Part shown: one piece after another, positions 11,111 through 23,040 of the stretch
How the letters are laid out: each line of letters opens with the position of its first letter
Position numbering within the stretch: the first letter of the stretch is position 1
Assembly (NCBI GenBank): GCA_007258455.2
Contig: VDFB02000001.1
Coordinates: forward strand, 10,171,755 to 10,235,754
DNA: 64,000 nucleotides
DNA from: Sequoia sempervirens
Lineage: Eukaryota > Streptophyta > Pinopsida > Cupressales > Cupressaceae
Direction: 5' to 3'
Translations under genes and position numbers: made by a program
Notes under the pieces: model-generated
Told to the model about the DNA's origin: nothing
The model's database searches: none
What the model saw: the letters and a program-made list of their open reading frames with translations, nothing else

Positions 11111-13577
11111 TCTGCCTAGGAAGGACCTCTTGTACCAGACTTATCAAAATTACAAGAGAGGGCGCTTAACACCGAGAGTGAGATACCCTCCATTGCCTTA
11201 TGTTGTTTCACATAGGGCTTGCTTAAAAGCTAACAGTGATGCCACCAAGGAACATAGAAGGGAAAATGAGAAGCGGTCTTGAGATCCTCCTTCCTCTTTT
11301 GTTGTTCAGCCCGACGCTCCCTCTTGCCCTATTGTGGCAACATTAGATTTTTTTTTTGTGTTTGTGAGAGAATCCTATGGTGCCCACTTGGCGAAAGCCC
11401 AAGCATCCTGTGTTCGAGCTTCCTATCTTGCCTACAGAACCTAGGCCCGTTTGGTATGGAAAGAGAAAAGGTCTCCATGGGAAATTCTCTATGTTCCGGC
11501 CTCCGCAGCCTCCCACCACCTCTACTCCCAAAGCAGTAAATGGGAAAAGGCTCACTATCGAGGCACTAGAGTAGACTTCCCCTATTGTTGCTCAACCTAC
11601 TCCTCCTGCTCCTATTTAGGAGCATGTCCCTCCATTGGAAACAACTGTGGTGGACACTCCCATGGTTGAGTATTAGCCTTTCGTTCCCTTATAGCCTCTG
11701 GTCTCTAGCTCGAAGAGCCAAAGAAACTACCTTGCATGTGAGCACAAGCATCGATGAAAGGCTCTTGCGGCTGAGTAGGTCACTTTGCAAAAGAAGGAAG
11801 AGGAGTTGACCAATCTTGTCTCAAGGTCTCCTAATGCATCCTTCTCTCTCCTCCCCTCTACTTCCATTCAATCTAGTTCAGTCTCGCTTCTGGATTTTGT
11901 TGTGAGTATGAATGTGCTTGACCCCAATAAGGTGCAGGTGTTTATCGCTCATTCGGTGGATTTTCCCTTATTGATGTCCCTTTCGGATGTTCCTCCTTCC
12001 CTAAGCCTATGATATGCTGAACACTTTGGTAGTATTTGTTATGGTTTTCTCCTCCTCCTCTTCATCTACACCTCTTGCCTCATCTGTGGGGAATTCACAT
12101 CCCATGACAGAGAAAAAGGTAGAGGATGGCCCTTCCAGCAATGGAGGGCGTAAGAGGAGCCCACCTTATCCGAAGGGTGGTCCTGCACTGGCTTTTTCTG
12201 TCCTAGTAACGGAACCAACCCTAGCTTTCCCTGAGTTCGTCACTGCTCCCGAGTCACTTGGTGAGCCTAGTGGTGAACCTTAGGCACAAACCTCTCCATC
12301 CGTTGAGGTAATACATGGCACTCTAGCAAAGTGCATGTTTAACTCTCTGGATGAAGTTCTGTCCCTATCAACGATTTTCACAAAATCATTGACCATAGCT
12401 CCACAAGAGTCAAGTGGAGGAGACCTTGCGGGGCCTTCTTCCTTAGCCTTTATTGTAGGAGGGTCAGAAGCTCCTCCCCTTAATATTCCACCACTGTAGG
12501 CTCATCCTCCTTCCCCCTACGATGATTTGGAATGGGAGGCAGATGACCTCTTGGTCGATGAGTGTCAGGGGGAGATTTTTTCTTTATCTTTAGATTAGAT
12601 GTGTGTGTGTGTTGTGATGTATTTCCCCTATGATCATGCTATGTGTTCCTAGATGACCCTCATCACCCTTGTTGGTGCTTGGATATAGGCACGGTTTTTG
12701 TGTCTTAAACCTTCTTCTATTTGTATCATCATTCTTCCATGTTTGTGATTGATTTTTGATAAATTGGGGATAATGTAAAGCGTTGAGGGAATTTAGGCTT
12801 CCCTTCCATGTTGACCCAATTTTTTAATTTTACTTTGTCTTCTCATGCATTCTTCACATGGTCTGATATAGTAGGGAATTGATGATAGTTCATTTATATA
12901 CTACTATTATTATATTTATATATATATTTATGAGCAGCTCTGACCTTGAAATATCAGATCACCCTTGTGCCCTATGTTTATGTTTCTTTCTCTTTTGCTC
13001 TTTTCTTATCTTTCTCTCTTCTTTGCTTGAGTTGTCCCTCTCCTATGTTACAATTCCTTTTCTATAACACTTCAATTTTTAGAAAATGCATTCGTTGTTG
13101 ACGAATCTTTTCTTGAGAATCTTTGTAAACCTTTTTTGAGAATCACATTCTCAACTTGGACCCCTAATTGAATGTGTTTCCTTCATCATGGCTTTGCAAA
13201 GAAAGAACTTGAGAATTTTCCTTTGAGGAGGAAGCAACTTTGACCTTCCCCTCATGAGGGGGCATCTTCCTTTCGAATTCCTTGATGAGGTGAACATCTT
13301 TCGAAAGGATTCCTTGGTGTTGAATCAATTTGAGAAAAAACATCTCGTTTGCACTTTCAAATAGCACATCCCTTAAGTGGACACCTTTCTTCACACTAGG
13401 TTCCAAAGGGACCCATTTGAAAGTTTTCCAACTTGTTGACGGTCTGCATGACTATCTGCTTACTTTCCTATGTGGCTGCTTTCGCATGTTCTATCTATGG
13501 GCAAACATGTCGCTTTGTAGGTGCACCTGTGAAGCTGCTTTTTGATTTTGTGGAGTCTCCTTCCTTTGGGTTTTCTC
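11111..13577 (+). other. Interior of the gypsy-like element, no recognisable domain
   Basis: Several short overlapping frames rich in serine, proline and leucine occur between 11279 and 12283, with a short acidic run (WEADDLLVDECQGEI) near 12530-12580. From about 12600 on the DNA is AT-rich and non-coding in appearance. No reverse transcriptase or integrase motif is visible in any frame. Confidence 0.5.
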
Positions 13578-13945
13578 CATGTGAGAGATCTTGGGGGTCA
13601 TCTTCCTTGCAAGTCTACGAGCCTATAAGGTGCTTCCTCTGAGCTTCCTCCATGTGAGAGATCTTGGGGGTCGCTCCCTTGCAGGTCTATGGGTTTGTAA
13701 GGTACTTTTTCTGGGTTTCCTTCATGTGAGAGATCTTGGAGGACACCTTCCTTGTAGGTCTACGGGCCTATAGGGCACTTTTTTTGGGTTTCCTTCTTGT
13801 GATAGATCTTGGAGGACACCTTCCTTGCAGGTCCACGGGCCTATGAGGCACTTAATTATCGAGGCTTCCTTCATGTGAGAGATCTTGGGGGTTGTCTCCT
13901 TGCAGGTTTGCAGGCCTGTAAGGCGATTTCATTCTACAACTTCAT
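13578..13945 (+). repeat. Tandem repeat, five copies of a ~73-bp unit, before the 3' LTR
   Basis: The marker CATGTGAGAGATCTTGG recurs at 13578, 13651, 13723, 13796 (as CTTGTGATAGATCTTGG) and 13872, giving spacings of 73, 72, 73 and 76 bp. Each unit also holds CTTGCAGGTCTACGGGCCTA or a variant. Tandem arrays just upstream of the 3' LTR are known in the Tat/Ogre branch of plant gypsy elements. Confidence 0.88.
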
Positions 13946-14112
13946 AGTTCTGCGGGGCTATGGATTCCTTTGCCTACCCTACGCTTTCGAGCTCACTAGA
14001 TTGCGGTATGCTTCCTTGATAGTTCAGGTACACACCTCTAACCCTACTAACTCTTTGATCTACTTTACCGAAGTACTCATAAGTATTTGTGCTTGCTAAA
14101 GTGGGGGAAAAA

Positions 14113-15407
14113 TGTATAGGAGCGAATTTGTACCCCTTACACATATTCCCCTTTTACACATACTCACCTTAGAAAACTAAATCTGAAGGTGAAATTCCAC
14201 ATCAACAAGCTGCCTTCCTTCCACTTGGCATCTATCCTTTGTGTCAATAGAAGAATATTTATTAGGGACATGCGCGCGATGTACATATGTCTACACGATG
14301 CGCTTACATCCCTGACAAATTCCTACTTCTAAAGTTGGTAGAGGCATTACGATTTTGATTGGAGTCGATTTGTAACATCCCTCTTCGACCAATTGACCCT
14401 GAAAACAAAAGATTCTTCCCTCCTCTCCTTCAAATTCATCCATTCTTCATCCAACTCATCTCTTTTTGCAATCTTTAAGCATTTGATCCATCCTTATTTC
14501 ACATTCTGAAGCACTTCCAACATTTTCAACACTCCATTGCAACAATAATACTCTGTCAACTCCACAAAGCAAGTGTGAAGCAAGCCATTGTAGCGTGGGC
14601 TTGAGGTTCTGTGAGACCTCCCTTCATCATAGTCGAGGTTGTGGTGATTATTCAAGCCTTCTTTCTCCTCCATTGGCTAGTGAGCTCTTGGTGGAGGTGG
14701 TAACATTTCATTCCTCTCCTTTGTGATTTGGTTGAGTAGCTCTTTAGTGTTTTGTAGTGTTATTTGCATTCCTTCTTTCTTTACTTCTTTATTGTATATT
14801 TCTATCTCGTTGCTATTTGACTGTCTATGGAGGTGGTAACACCAAAATGAGGGTCTGACTAAGGTAGACTCCTATACAACCCCAACAATTTTCCCCTTCC
14901 TTCTTTTGTGCAGGTGAAAGAGCGTGTGGAGCTAGCTAGCGAACATGCATCTTTGTGAGATTATCTTTATTACCTTAGCCTTTATCTACCTACTTTGTTA
15001 TCTTCATTTGTATCTGTCTTACTTTATTATTATTTTTTTTCGCATTGAAATCAACCAGCTAGGTTGATTAGTTAGTTTTTGAGTAGTTCATATTGTGTTC
15101 ACTCTTTTTTGACCATATGAACACCAGCGCACCCGAGAGATGCGAATGCATCGCGTTGATGTCCCAAAACTGTGCTATTGTCCTTGGACAAAGAGTTGTT
15201 TGAGGCACAGTACTAACTCCAAAAACTAGATCACCTAACCCAAACTAAAGTTTGGATCTATAGAGTGATTAAGGAACATTATAGTCCTCACCATTCTCGA
15301 TCCTTATTCCTAAAACATCCCTTTAGAGTGAGGTAAGTTAGGGTGGCCCTCCGCTCTCAGCTCTCCATGACCTAGGGCCTTGATGTGGTTGGTTCCTCTC
15401 TCTTACA
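14113..15407 (+). repeat. 3' LTR of the gypsy-like element
   Basis: It starts TGTATAGGAGCGAATTTG and ends CTCTCTTACA. It aligns with 9014-10311 with numerous substitutions, so the insertion is not young. The polypurine tract is at 14098-14112. Confidence 0.88.
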
Positions 15408-16330
15408 CAACCCATGTATGAGATGGTCCTTAAGATATATTATACCATTATTGTTGAAGGAAAAGTGATACATACATATCCTTTATGAGTGAGGTGGTAA
15501 TGGATTTAGTATGGAGGAATGTACCAAATCATTACCTTGTTATGGTGTCGAGTGTGAAGATAAATTGAAGTTATAAAGAGTAATAAACTAGATGGAGCTA
15601 GGGAGAAGAAACCAATCAAGGAAATAGTGAAACTATGGATCAAGATGGAGAGTAGGGCATATAGTTTTTGGCATAGCTAGTGGGCTTAAGAAGCTTGAAA
15701 AGTGGTCATAAGGTACAAAACCAATATATAAGAGAACTAAAAGAAGAGAAGCCTCAAATGAGATGGATGGTGCATGGAGGGGTGAGATTCAACAAAATAT
15801 GGACAAAGGAAGAAATGATGATTGTCAAAGAGTTGGTTGTGACAGCTAAATATTGGCATATGAAGGATATATAGGAAATGTTTGAGAGGTCCTAGTGATC
15901 AAAGGGTTCATTATTGTGGGAAGGATCATGTACAAGGATCCTTTAATCATGATGATATGGATTTGTGTATGACCATTGTTTCTTTGTGAGAAAAAATTGA
16001 TAACACATTGTGTTATGAGGAGTTGCAAGATAGGGAGGAATTATAGAGGTGTAAAGAATTTTTTGTAGAGGAAAATATGAATGAGAATAAAATAATCTTC
16101 GAAAAAATAAGAAGGAAGAGGAAGAAAAGATGTCAAATATAATTTTTTTTGTAGCATGAACTAATTTTTTTTATTGAAAATTATGAGAAAAGTAGTCGTG
16201 AGTGTGGAATCTAAGTTTGTTCAAAATGAAGAAATTGGGACAACAAAGAACAAGGTTATTGTTGAGCAAGGTAGTAGGTTGAGGGGACACTTTTAAAATA
16301 AGAACAATATTTTTCACAATGATAACGACT
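15408..16330. other. Unclassified degraded sequence, continuation of 7715-9013
   Basis: Plus-strand coding-like runs occur (for example at 15680-15874), including a short His/Cys-containing segment HYCGKDHVQGSFNH near 15910. That segment is vaguely like a zinc knuckle but incomplete. No family can be assigned. Confidence 0.35.
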
Positions 16331-16663
16331 CTTGTTTAAATGAGTGTCTTATTTTATTAAATGAGTATTATTTTTTAAATGACACACTTATAGTGGATAG
16401 TTATGATAGTTTATTTGAGACAAAAAAAAGCTTATTTCACTTATTCATGAATGTATTTATGTTTTTTTATATAACATTGACAGGTTCTCATGTGTTCAAG
16501 TATGGGTCCACTTTTGATCAATATTTGGTTTTTTTTTAATTTACATTTGGACTATTTATTTACAATATATAGTATAAATATGTGACAAGACTGGGTATTA
16601 TAATCACGATTGACTGCACGACTATTGGACCCCACACAACTACTGACCCCTCTCCCCTAATAT
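16331..16663 (-). repeat. Dispersed ~330-bp repeat, copy 1 (inverted relative to 32499-32830)
   Basis: Its reverse complement matches 32499-32830 from the GTCAGTAGTTGT region through AGTCGTGCAGTCAAT to CATTTAAACAAG, with scattered differences. It is AT-rich and has no ORF. The flanks do not match, so these are two insertions of one family rather than one segmental duplication. Confidence 0.78.
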
Positions 16664-17143
16664 AAATTTCACATGTACCTGTTATATCATATTAATACAA
16701 ATATTTGATTTTTTTTGGCTCTTTTATTAGCCACAAGTGGAACCATACCCACAACACAAGCCCTACCTATGATCTTGACTACTATCATCTTCTAGTGCTT
16801 CTTGTTAAAAATATTGAACTAAATCAACAACTACTATCATAACTATTGAAACATACCTAATAACATCATCCAACATTTAATTTAAAAATTGAATTGATAC
16901 AACACTACAAAATTTATATTTTTAATCTAAATTATCACTAACACAAAACAATTTTGAAATCAGTACATTTAATACTTATTACTAAAATCAACAAATATCA
17001 TCATAACTATTAAAAGCTGCTCAATAAGAATTCCTCTGAAGTATAAAGAGTTTTAAATGCGAACAGAAAAAGCTGAAGTACCTAAGGCGGCCACCATTGT
17101 CTAACCATTCATCTTTTGACACACTATGTTGACTCATTGCAAG
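16664..17143. other. AT-rich spacer, nothing recognised
   Basis: There is no ORF, repeat pair or domain that I can support. Confidence 0.6.
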
Positions 17144-17470
17144 TATTATTTGCCTCATGCCTATCCCTATTGCAAGTTATAATTCAGTTATTATTTGCCT
17201 CATGCCTATGTTGTACAGCCTGAGTGGGCCTGTACAGCCTGAGTGGGCCTAACGGTGGAGAACTTGTGCTCTTGACAGGGAGGTCACAATTCAAATCCTG
17301 CAGGGGGTAGGGTATGTACACCTCGTATTGTGGAGCACGAGTTAGGTGCCTCCCCCATATTGGGGGAGTACGAGGGCCTTGTATTGTGGAGCACGAGTTA
17401 GGTGCCTCCCTCATATTTGGAGGAGTACGAGGAGTCCCATATACTCATGGTATCGTGGACTTAAAAAGGA
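17144..17470 (+). repeat. SINE-like region with three nested short duplications
   Basis: A 21-bp segment ending TTTGCCTCATGCCTAT occurs at 17144-17164 and 17189-17209. Next, TGTACAGCCTGAGTGGGCC is present twice in tandem (17212-17249). A tRNA-like stretch follows, with an A-box-like TGGGCCTAACGGT and a B-box-like segment ending AATTCAAATCC at 17282-17298. Finally a 56-bp unit starting GTATTGTGGAGCACGAG is repeated at 17325 and 17381. The A/B-box layout suggests a second SINE type, but no bounding target duplication is clear. Confidence 0.5.
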
Positions 17471-17955
17471 CCTTTACCTTTTTTATCCCTATCCCTTACT
17501 TGGTCTAAACATGGAATTCATCAGGGGCTTCCTCCCAACGTACATTTCAATTAAAGAATCAGAGAATACCACTGGACTAAGCCTGATAGCTACTGTAATC
17601 TAAACACCTCTACTCAGATGACCAGATTTCTGCATCTTCTAACATCTAATTTGAAAGTTGTGCCCCATGTTTATCCTCAATTATCAAGCCAACGTCATTG
17701 CATTGCTGTACAAAATCATGGTGAAAATTGATACTGCAACTTTGTAATGTGTGTTCAGAATGTATTCAAGGCTAAGTATTTTGACAGATACAATTCAGTT
17801 ATAATAATTTCATAAGTTCCATTAATTCAAGAAGAAGAAACCTCAAACATTTCAAAATTTTATCACACAGTGTAATTGCTTTAAAGTACCAGGTATCTTT
17901 TTCATTGTTAATCTTCACACTCTCTTTTGGTATGTTCAATTGAAAACACAAAAGA
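17471..17955. other. Spacer before copia B, nothing recognised
   Basis: There is no gene or repeat that I can support. The last bases CACAAAAGA hold the left target duplication of copia B. Confidence 0.5.
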
Positions 17956-18473
17956 TGTTAATTTCTATAACCCAGCAACAGATTAATTGCACAATAAATT
18001 CATAGAAAGAAATCAGATTTATAACAATTAATACAACTGGGTTAATTAACAACTAATAACAGCGGAAGCAAAAATAACATGAAGCCAAACACAAAAAGAC
18101 AATAACACAGATATACCCAGGAAACCCCAATGCGGGGAAAAACCTGCAAATGTTGGATCTTCTATTCAGCCTAACAGCAAACTTTTCTTTCGAAAATACA
18201 ATATGAGTTTGCTACATCAATCTTGTATTTATATAGCCTAGCTGCTTTACTTAGCGTGCAAGGAAAGAATCTTTCCTTGCTTTCTTTGGATTTATTTACA
18301 CATAAAATCACTCTAGGATTTATCTTATCCTCACAAACTCAGAAACATTCTATTTAAAGAATAAAAATCCTGTTGTTGCTAAAAATCCAACTCGAATTGA
18401 TTTAAAGCAAATCTTATCTTGAGTTGCTTTAAAGAAAATCCATATCCCACTTTTCTAGCTACAAAAATCAACA
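17956..18473 (-). repeat. 3' LTR of copia B (518 bp)
   Basis: It starts TGTTAATTTCTATAACCC and ends AAAAATCAACA on the plus strand, with TG...CA ends. The purine tract GAGGGAG (minus strand) lies just inside at about 18474-18484. A minus-strand TATATAAATA is present at 18227-18236. Confidence 0.93.
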
Positions 18474-18984
18474 CTCCCTCTTAGCGAGGAAAGTGTTCTG
18501 CACTACACCCAACTTGTCCCTGAAGAATTCAAACTTGCTCTTCATCAAGGCCTTCGTCAGGATATCTGCTATCTGTTCATCCGTAGGAATGTAATTGAGC
18601 TTCACTATCCCCTTCTCCACACAATCTCTGATGAAGTGGTACTTGATCTCAATGTGCTTTGACTTGTCATGAAACACTGGATTCTCAGATAGTTTGATAC
18701 AACTCTGATTATCACAGTAAATGACTGTAGGATCCAACTCCTGATTAAAGAGCCCAGCTAGAAGTTTTCGAAGCCGATAGCCTCACATGTAGCCATCTGG
18801 CTGCCATATACTCTGCCTCTCGGTCCGCAACCGACTTTGTTTCGCAGTACCAAGAGATCGCCCATCCAAACCAAACGCACTGGCTCTTTCGAGTTGTATT
18901 GCCCGCCCATCGCATCAGTAAACCCCTTGAGCTTCACTCCATCCTGCTGAACATACTTCAGCCCATAATCAACTGTGCCTCGAG
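18468..18984 (-). pseudogene. Copia B RNase H
   Basis: The open part (18468-18737) reads VIYCDNQSCIKLSENPVFHD, KHIEIKYHF and IADILTKAL, the characteristic copia RNase H C-terminus. The N-terminal half (18738-18984) is out of frame with it. This domain degrades the RNA template during reverse transcription. The frame break separates it from the reverse transcriptase upstream. Confidence 0.88.
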
Positions 18985-19950
18985 CTATCTCAAAACATGC
19001 TTCGCAGCTATCCAGTGCACACGTTTAGGTTCCACCATAAACTGACTGAGTGAGTTCACTGCAAAACAAATGTCTGGCCTGGTGTTGACCAGATACATAA
19101 GAGAGCCTATCAACTGTCTGTATAAAGTAGGGTCCACTGCCTCTGATCTAGAAGCATCAATCTTCTTCCAATTGGTCACAAGTGGCGTTGACATAGGCTT
19201 ACAGTTTTCCATCCTGAATCGCTTCAAGATATCAATTAAGTACTTCCCTTGTCCAAGGAAGATCTCTCCCTCTTTCTGCCACAACTCCAATCCTAAAAAG
19301 TAGTGCATCAACCCCAAGTCCTTCATCTCAAACTCTCCTGCAAGATCCCGCTTGCAATGTGCTATGAGCTCCTCTGACCCTGTGAGAAATAGGTCATCAA
19401 CATATAAAAACAATATGAGAAGTTCACCCTTCACCTGAACATAGTATAGGTTCGAATCTACCTCACTCTTGATGAAGCCCACACTCTGCAAGTAACTATC
19501 AATACGTGAATACCACGCCCTAGGAGCCTGCTTGAGTCCATACAGTGCTCTTTTCAACCTGCATACATGAGAATCCCTCTCATGTGCTTCAAACCCTTCT
19601 GGTTGCTCTATGTAAATCTCTTCCTCAATCACCCCGTTGAGGAAGGCCATCTTTACATCCATCTGATGAATCCTCCAACCCATCCGTGCTGCTATAGAAA
19701 TGATAGCTCGTATGGATGAGTACCTGGCTATTGGAGCAAAAGTCTCATCATAGTCGACTCCTTCCTTCTGTGAAAACCCCTTAGCCACAAACTGGGCTTT
19801 GAACTTTTCCACACTACCATCTGCAGCATGCTTAATCTTATACAGCCATCTCGAGCCCACCACAGACTTATTTTCTGGTCTTGGTACTACCTCCCACACA
19901 CTGTTCTTCATGATGGAAGAATACTCTTCCATCATGGCATCTCTCCACAC
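18985..19950 (-). pseudogene. Copia B reverse transcriptase
   Basis: This 321-codon stretch is the RVT_2 domain. It has WRDAMMEEYSSIMKN, the ARYSSIRAIISIAA region, QMDVKMAFLNG, the PRAWYSRID block, and an intact catalytic LFLYVDDLFLTG (YVDD), ending near LMYLVNTRPDI and QFMVEPKRVHW. The domain itself looks capable of activity. It is cut from the integrase by a TAG codon at about 19967, within the EASKHQVW junction, and from RNase H by a frame break. Confidence 0.93.
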
Positions 19951-20250
19951 TTGGTGCTTGGATGCCTCCTAAAAGCTGGAAGGCTCTACTTCAATTAATT
20001 CACTCATAAGTGCCACATAATCTGAATAACGTCTGGGAGCCCTTCTTTGTCTGACTGAATCTTGAGGATCACCTACGTATTCTTGAGCTTCTCTCAATGT
20101 CTGCTCAGTTGCCCTATTTCTCCTCTTCTCACTAATAGGAATATGAGGCTGAGGAATTATTTGTTCCTCTATCTAATCATCCTGCTTGTTCTGCTCTCCA
20201 GCTTGTGTTACTGAAGTTTGAGGGATTTGTGCTACCTCAACTGTGGATGA

Positions 20251-20844
20251 TTATTCCTCCTCATTCATCAAGTTACTTGACTTTTGAAGAGCCCTCTCTT
20301 CCTCAAACTTCACATCTCTGCGAACCACTATTTTCTTGAGAGCAAGAATATAAACTCTATAAGCCTTAGAAGTTTCACTATACCCAACAAGGATACCCTT
20401 CTCTGTAGTAGGTTCCAACTTGGTTCTCTTCTCAACAGGAATGTGACAATACACAAGGCATCCAAAGATGCGAATGTGCCCCAAATCTGGTTTCTTACCA
20501 GTGAATGCCTCTTCTGGAGTCAATTTGCCCAACACTTTGTGAGGGCTCCTATTCTGCAAATACATAGCTGTGTTGCAAGCTTCTGCCCATAAGAACCAAG
20601 GCAGATCCTGATCATGAAGCATGGCCTTGGCTGCTCCAACTATAGCCCTATTTTTCCGTTCAGCAACCCCATTCTGTTGAGGGTTGTACGGAACTGTCAA
20701 CTCTTTCTTGATACCTTCCTGAGCACAAAAATCTTTGAAGGCATTCGAGGTATACTCGCCTCCATTATCTCCGGTATCTTGATCTTCTTCCGGTTTGGTT
20801 CTCCACGAGAGCCTTAAACTCTTTGAACCTCTTGAAGACCTCAT
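20251..20844 (-). pseudogene. Copia B integrase core, C-terminal part
   Basis: The frame contains DNGGEYTSNAFKDFC (second catalytic Asp region) and PQQNGVAERKNRAIVGAAKA (catalytic Glu region). The GKLTPEEAFTGKKPDLGHIR motif, which follows the integrase core in copia elements, comes next. The integrase start is in another frame at 20878 and above. At least two frame breaks occur between 20760 and 20880, so no complete integrase can be made. Confidence 0.9.
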
Positions 20845-20877
20845 CTTTATTCTTCATGAAATATATCCCGCGTCTTC

Positions 20878-22428
20878 CTAGAAATCATCAATGAAGGTAA
20901 CATAATACTCATATCCATTCAAGGATGTTGTTGACATAGGTCCACACACATCTGAGTGTACAAGATCCAAAATCCCTTCGGATCTAGTGTCGCTGCTTGG
21001 AAAACTGGTCTTGGCATATTTCCCAAGAGCACAACCCTTGCACACCTCATGCTTTTCTGTCTTCATCCCAGGCAGCCCTGTCACTATTTCCTTAAGAATA
21101 TTAAGTGCTCCATGGTGAAGGTGAGCCATCCTCCTGTGCCATAATTCTCCTATCCCTTTACAGCTACTAACCAACGCATGTGCTGGCTCAAACTGTAACC
21201 GAAACAAGCTGCCATGCCTGACACCAATCACTTTTGCAATCTTGGAATCTTTGGGACGAATATAGACTTTTCCCCTCTCAAAGGTCACAATGTAACCCTT
21301 GTCTTCCAAGGCAGAAACTGAGATTAAATTCTTTGTCATGCCAGGGACATACAACACATCCTCCACCAACAAAGGTTTGCCAGACTCCCTCTGAAACTTG
21401 ACGGTGCCAATACCAGTTGCATGGTACTTGGCATTGTCTCCGAGCTCAATATAGAAATCCAGCTTCTTCTCCTCCAACTTGGTGAAACATTCTTTGACTC
21501 CCGTCATGTGGCGAGAAGCCCCACTGTCAATATACCATACCCTGTTGGCAATTGAACTTGAGAGACAGGCAATGAGTGAAAACTCATTCTCAAATTGTGA
21601 TGCAAACTCGTCCACCTCTGCTGTAGCAGCAAATTGCTTCTTCTGCTTGTCCTTATTTTTCTTATTCGGACATTGACTGGCATAGTGACCCATCTGATGG
21701 CAGCAAAAACATTTAATCTTGCTCAGATCTTTCTTCTTCCCACTCTTGGAAGAAGAACCTTCCGATTGCTCTTTATTGGACTTCTTCTTACCCTTGCTTG
21801 CAAGAGCAAGATTTTCTTCATCTTGAACCTTCTTTGTCTGATCTCCTCGATGAGCACCTTCACGGATCTCCTCCTGAACAAAATCATCCCAAAGTCTTGC
21901 CCAATCAGGTAGCCGATCTCTGCCGACAACACACTTGACAAACACTTCCCAGTGCTTTGAAAAACCATTCAAGGCTATACGCACCAACTCATCTTCTTTA
22001 ATCATCTCTCCAATAGCAGCAAGCTCATCCCTGACCTGTGTCAGCTTGGACAAGTAAGAGGTCACACTCTCGCCTTTGGACATCTTGGTATTATGCAATT
22101 TGTCCTTGAGCATCATCTTACGACTCTGATAGTCGCTCTGATAAAGTTTTGTGAGTGTATCCCACATCTCCTTGGCGGTGTCTTTCCCCGATAAATGAGG
22201 AATTAAATGATCTCTTACTCCATCCAGGATAATCCTTTGAGCTTTGGCCTCTTTGACTTCATGCGAATCTAAGGCAACAAGATCATTTGTTGGTGGAGTC
22301 ACTTCTGTGCTAGCATAGGTCCATAGCCTGTTCTCCTTGAGAACAGATGTAATTCGAACCTTCCACTGCAAGAAGTTAGACGCACCCTCGAGCCTGTCCT
22401 CGTATCGAACACTGGTTGCCATAGCCAC
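20878..22428 (-). pseudogene. Copia B Gag, protease and integrase start (516 codons)
   Basis: The frame begins MAMATSVRYEDRLEGASNF and holds the copia Gag region (UBN2 type, residues about 10-220) and a CCHC zinc knuckle CFCCHQMGHYASQC near residue 245. The retropepsin motif YIDSGASRHMTG is near residue 300. A GAG_pre-integrase HHCC region with LWHRRMAHLHHGAL and CKGCALGKYAKTSF lies at about residues 425-480, and the integrase start LDLVHSDVCGPM follows. It ends at FIDDF where the frame breaks. Gag would form the particle and the protease would cut the precursor. Confidence 0.94.
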
Positions 22429-22506
22429 AAAAGAATTGGAGACGAAAATCTGATGACTTTTTTTTTTCTTGAAATCTGCGTTACAAATCTTGGCTTCGTA
22501 TTCAGA

Positions 22507-22525
22507 GTTTAGAGCTCTGATACCA
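22507..22525 (-). other. tRNA-iMet primer binding site of copia B
   Basis: The minus strand reads TGGTATCAGAGCTCTAAAC directly after the 5' LTR. The first 12 bases are the usual plant copia primer site. Confidence 0.9.
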
Positions 22526-23039
22526 TGTTAATTTCTATAACCCAGCAACAGATTAATTGCACAATAAATTCACAGAAAGAAATTTGATTTATAACAATTA
22601 ATACAACTGGGTTAATTAACAACTAATAAGCGGAAGCAAAAATAACATGAAGCCAAACACAAAAAGACAATAACACAGATATACCCAGGAAACCCCAATC
22701 GAGGGAAAAACCTGCAAATGTTGGATCTTCTATTCAGCCTAACAGCAAACTTTTCTTTCGAAAATACAATATGAGTTTGCTGACAATCTTGTATTTATAG
22801 AGCCTAGCTGCTTTACTTAGCGTGCAAGGAAAGAATCTTTCCTTGCTTTCTTTGGCTTTATTTACACATAAAATCACTCTAGGATTTATCTTATCCTCAC
22901 AAACTCAGAAACATTCTATTTAAAGAATAAAAATCCTGTTGTTGCTAAAAATCCAACTCGAATTGATTTAAAGCAAATCTTATCTTGAGTTGCTTTAAAG
23001 CAAATCCATATCCCACTTTTCTAGCTACAAAAATCAACA
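22526..23039 (-). repeat. 5' LTR of copia B (514 bp)
   Basis: It aligns with 17956-18473 with roughly a dozen differences, including a 2-bp gap in AATAA(CA)GCGG. On the minus strand a TATAAATACA-type promoter box lies at about 22787-22797. Transcription from it would run away from the WSD gene. Confidence 0.93.
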
Positions 23040-23040
23040 A

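Larger units (their letters stand above)
9014..15407 (+). mobile_element. Ty3/gypsy-like LTR element lacking RT (LARD type), 6.4 kb
   Basis: Long direct repeats of 1,298 bp (9014-10311) and 1,295 bp (14113-15407) bound a 3.8-kb interior. The flanks TAACC (9009-9013) and CAACC (15408-15412) are a 5-bp target duplication with one mismatch. A purine tract AAAGTGGGGGAAAA precedes the 3' LTR. The interior holds a gypsy-type retropepsin remnant, then low-quality coding sequence, then a tandem array, but no reverse transcriptase, RNase H or integrase. It must have depended on a related active element. The 5' LTR starts TA rather than TG. Confidence 0.88.
17956..23039 (-). mobile_element. Ty1/copia element B, nearly complete, 5.1 kb
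   Basis: LTRs at 17956-18473 and 22526-23039 differ at only about a dozen positions. AAAGA directly flanks both ends (17951-17955 and 23040-23044) as the target duplication. A TGGTATCAGAGC primer site (complement to initiator-tRNA-Met) lies inside the 5' LTR. Domain order on the minus strand is Gag, protease, integrase, reverse transcriptase, RNase H, as in copia. A few frameshifts and stops break the polyprotein, so this copy is defective but fairly recent compared with the other elements here. Confidence 0.95.

Noticed and set aside
13578..13945. CRISPR array
   Set aside because: The units are contiguous tandem copies in a plant LTR element, without unique spacers.
21634..21912. Plus-strand ORFs opposite copia B Gag
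   Set aside because: They are antisense to a long Gag-protease frame with clear domains.
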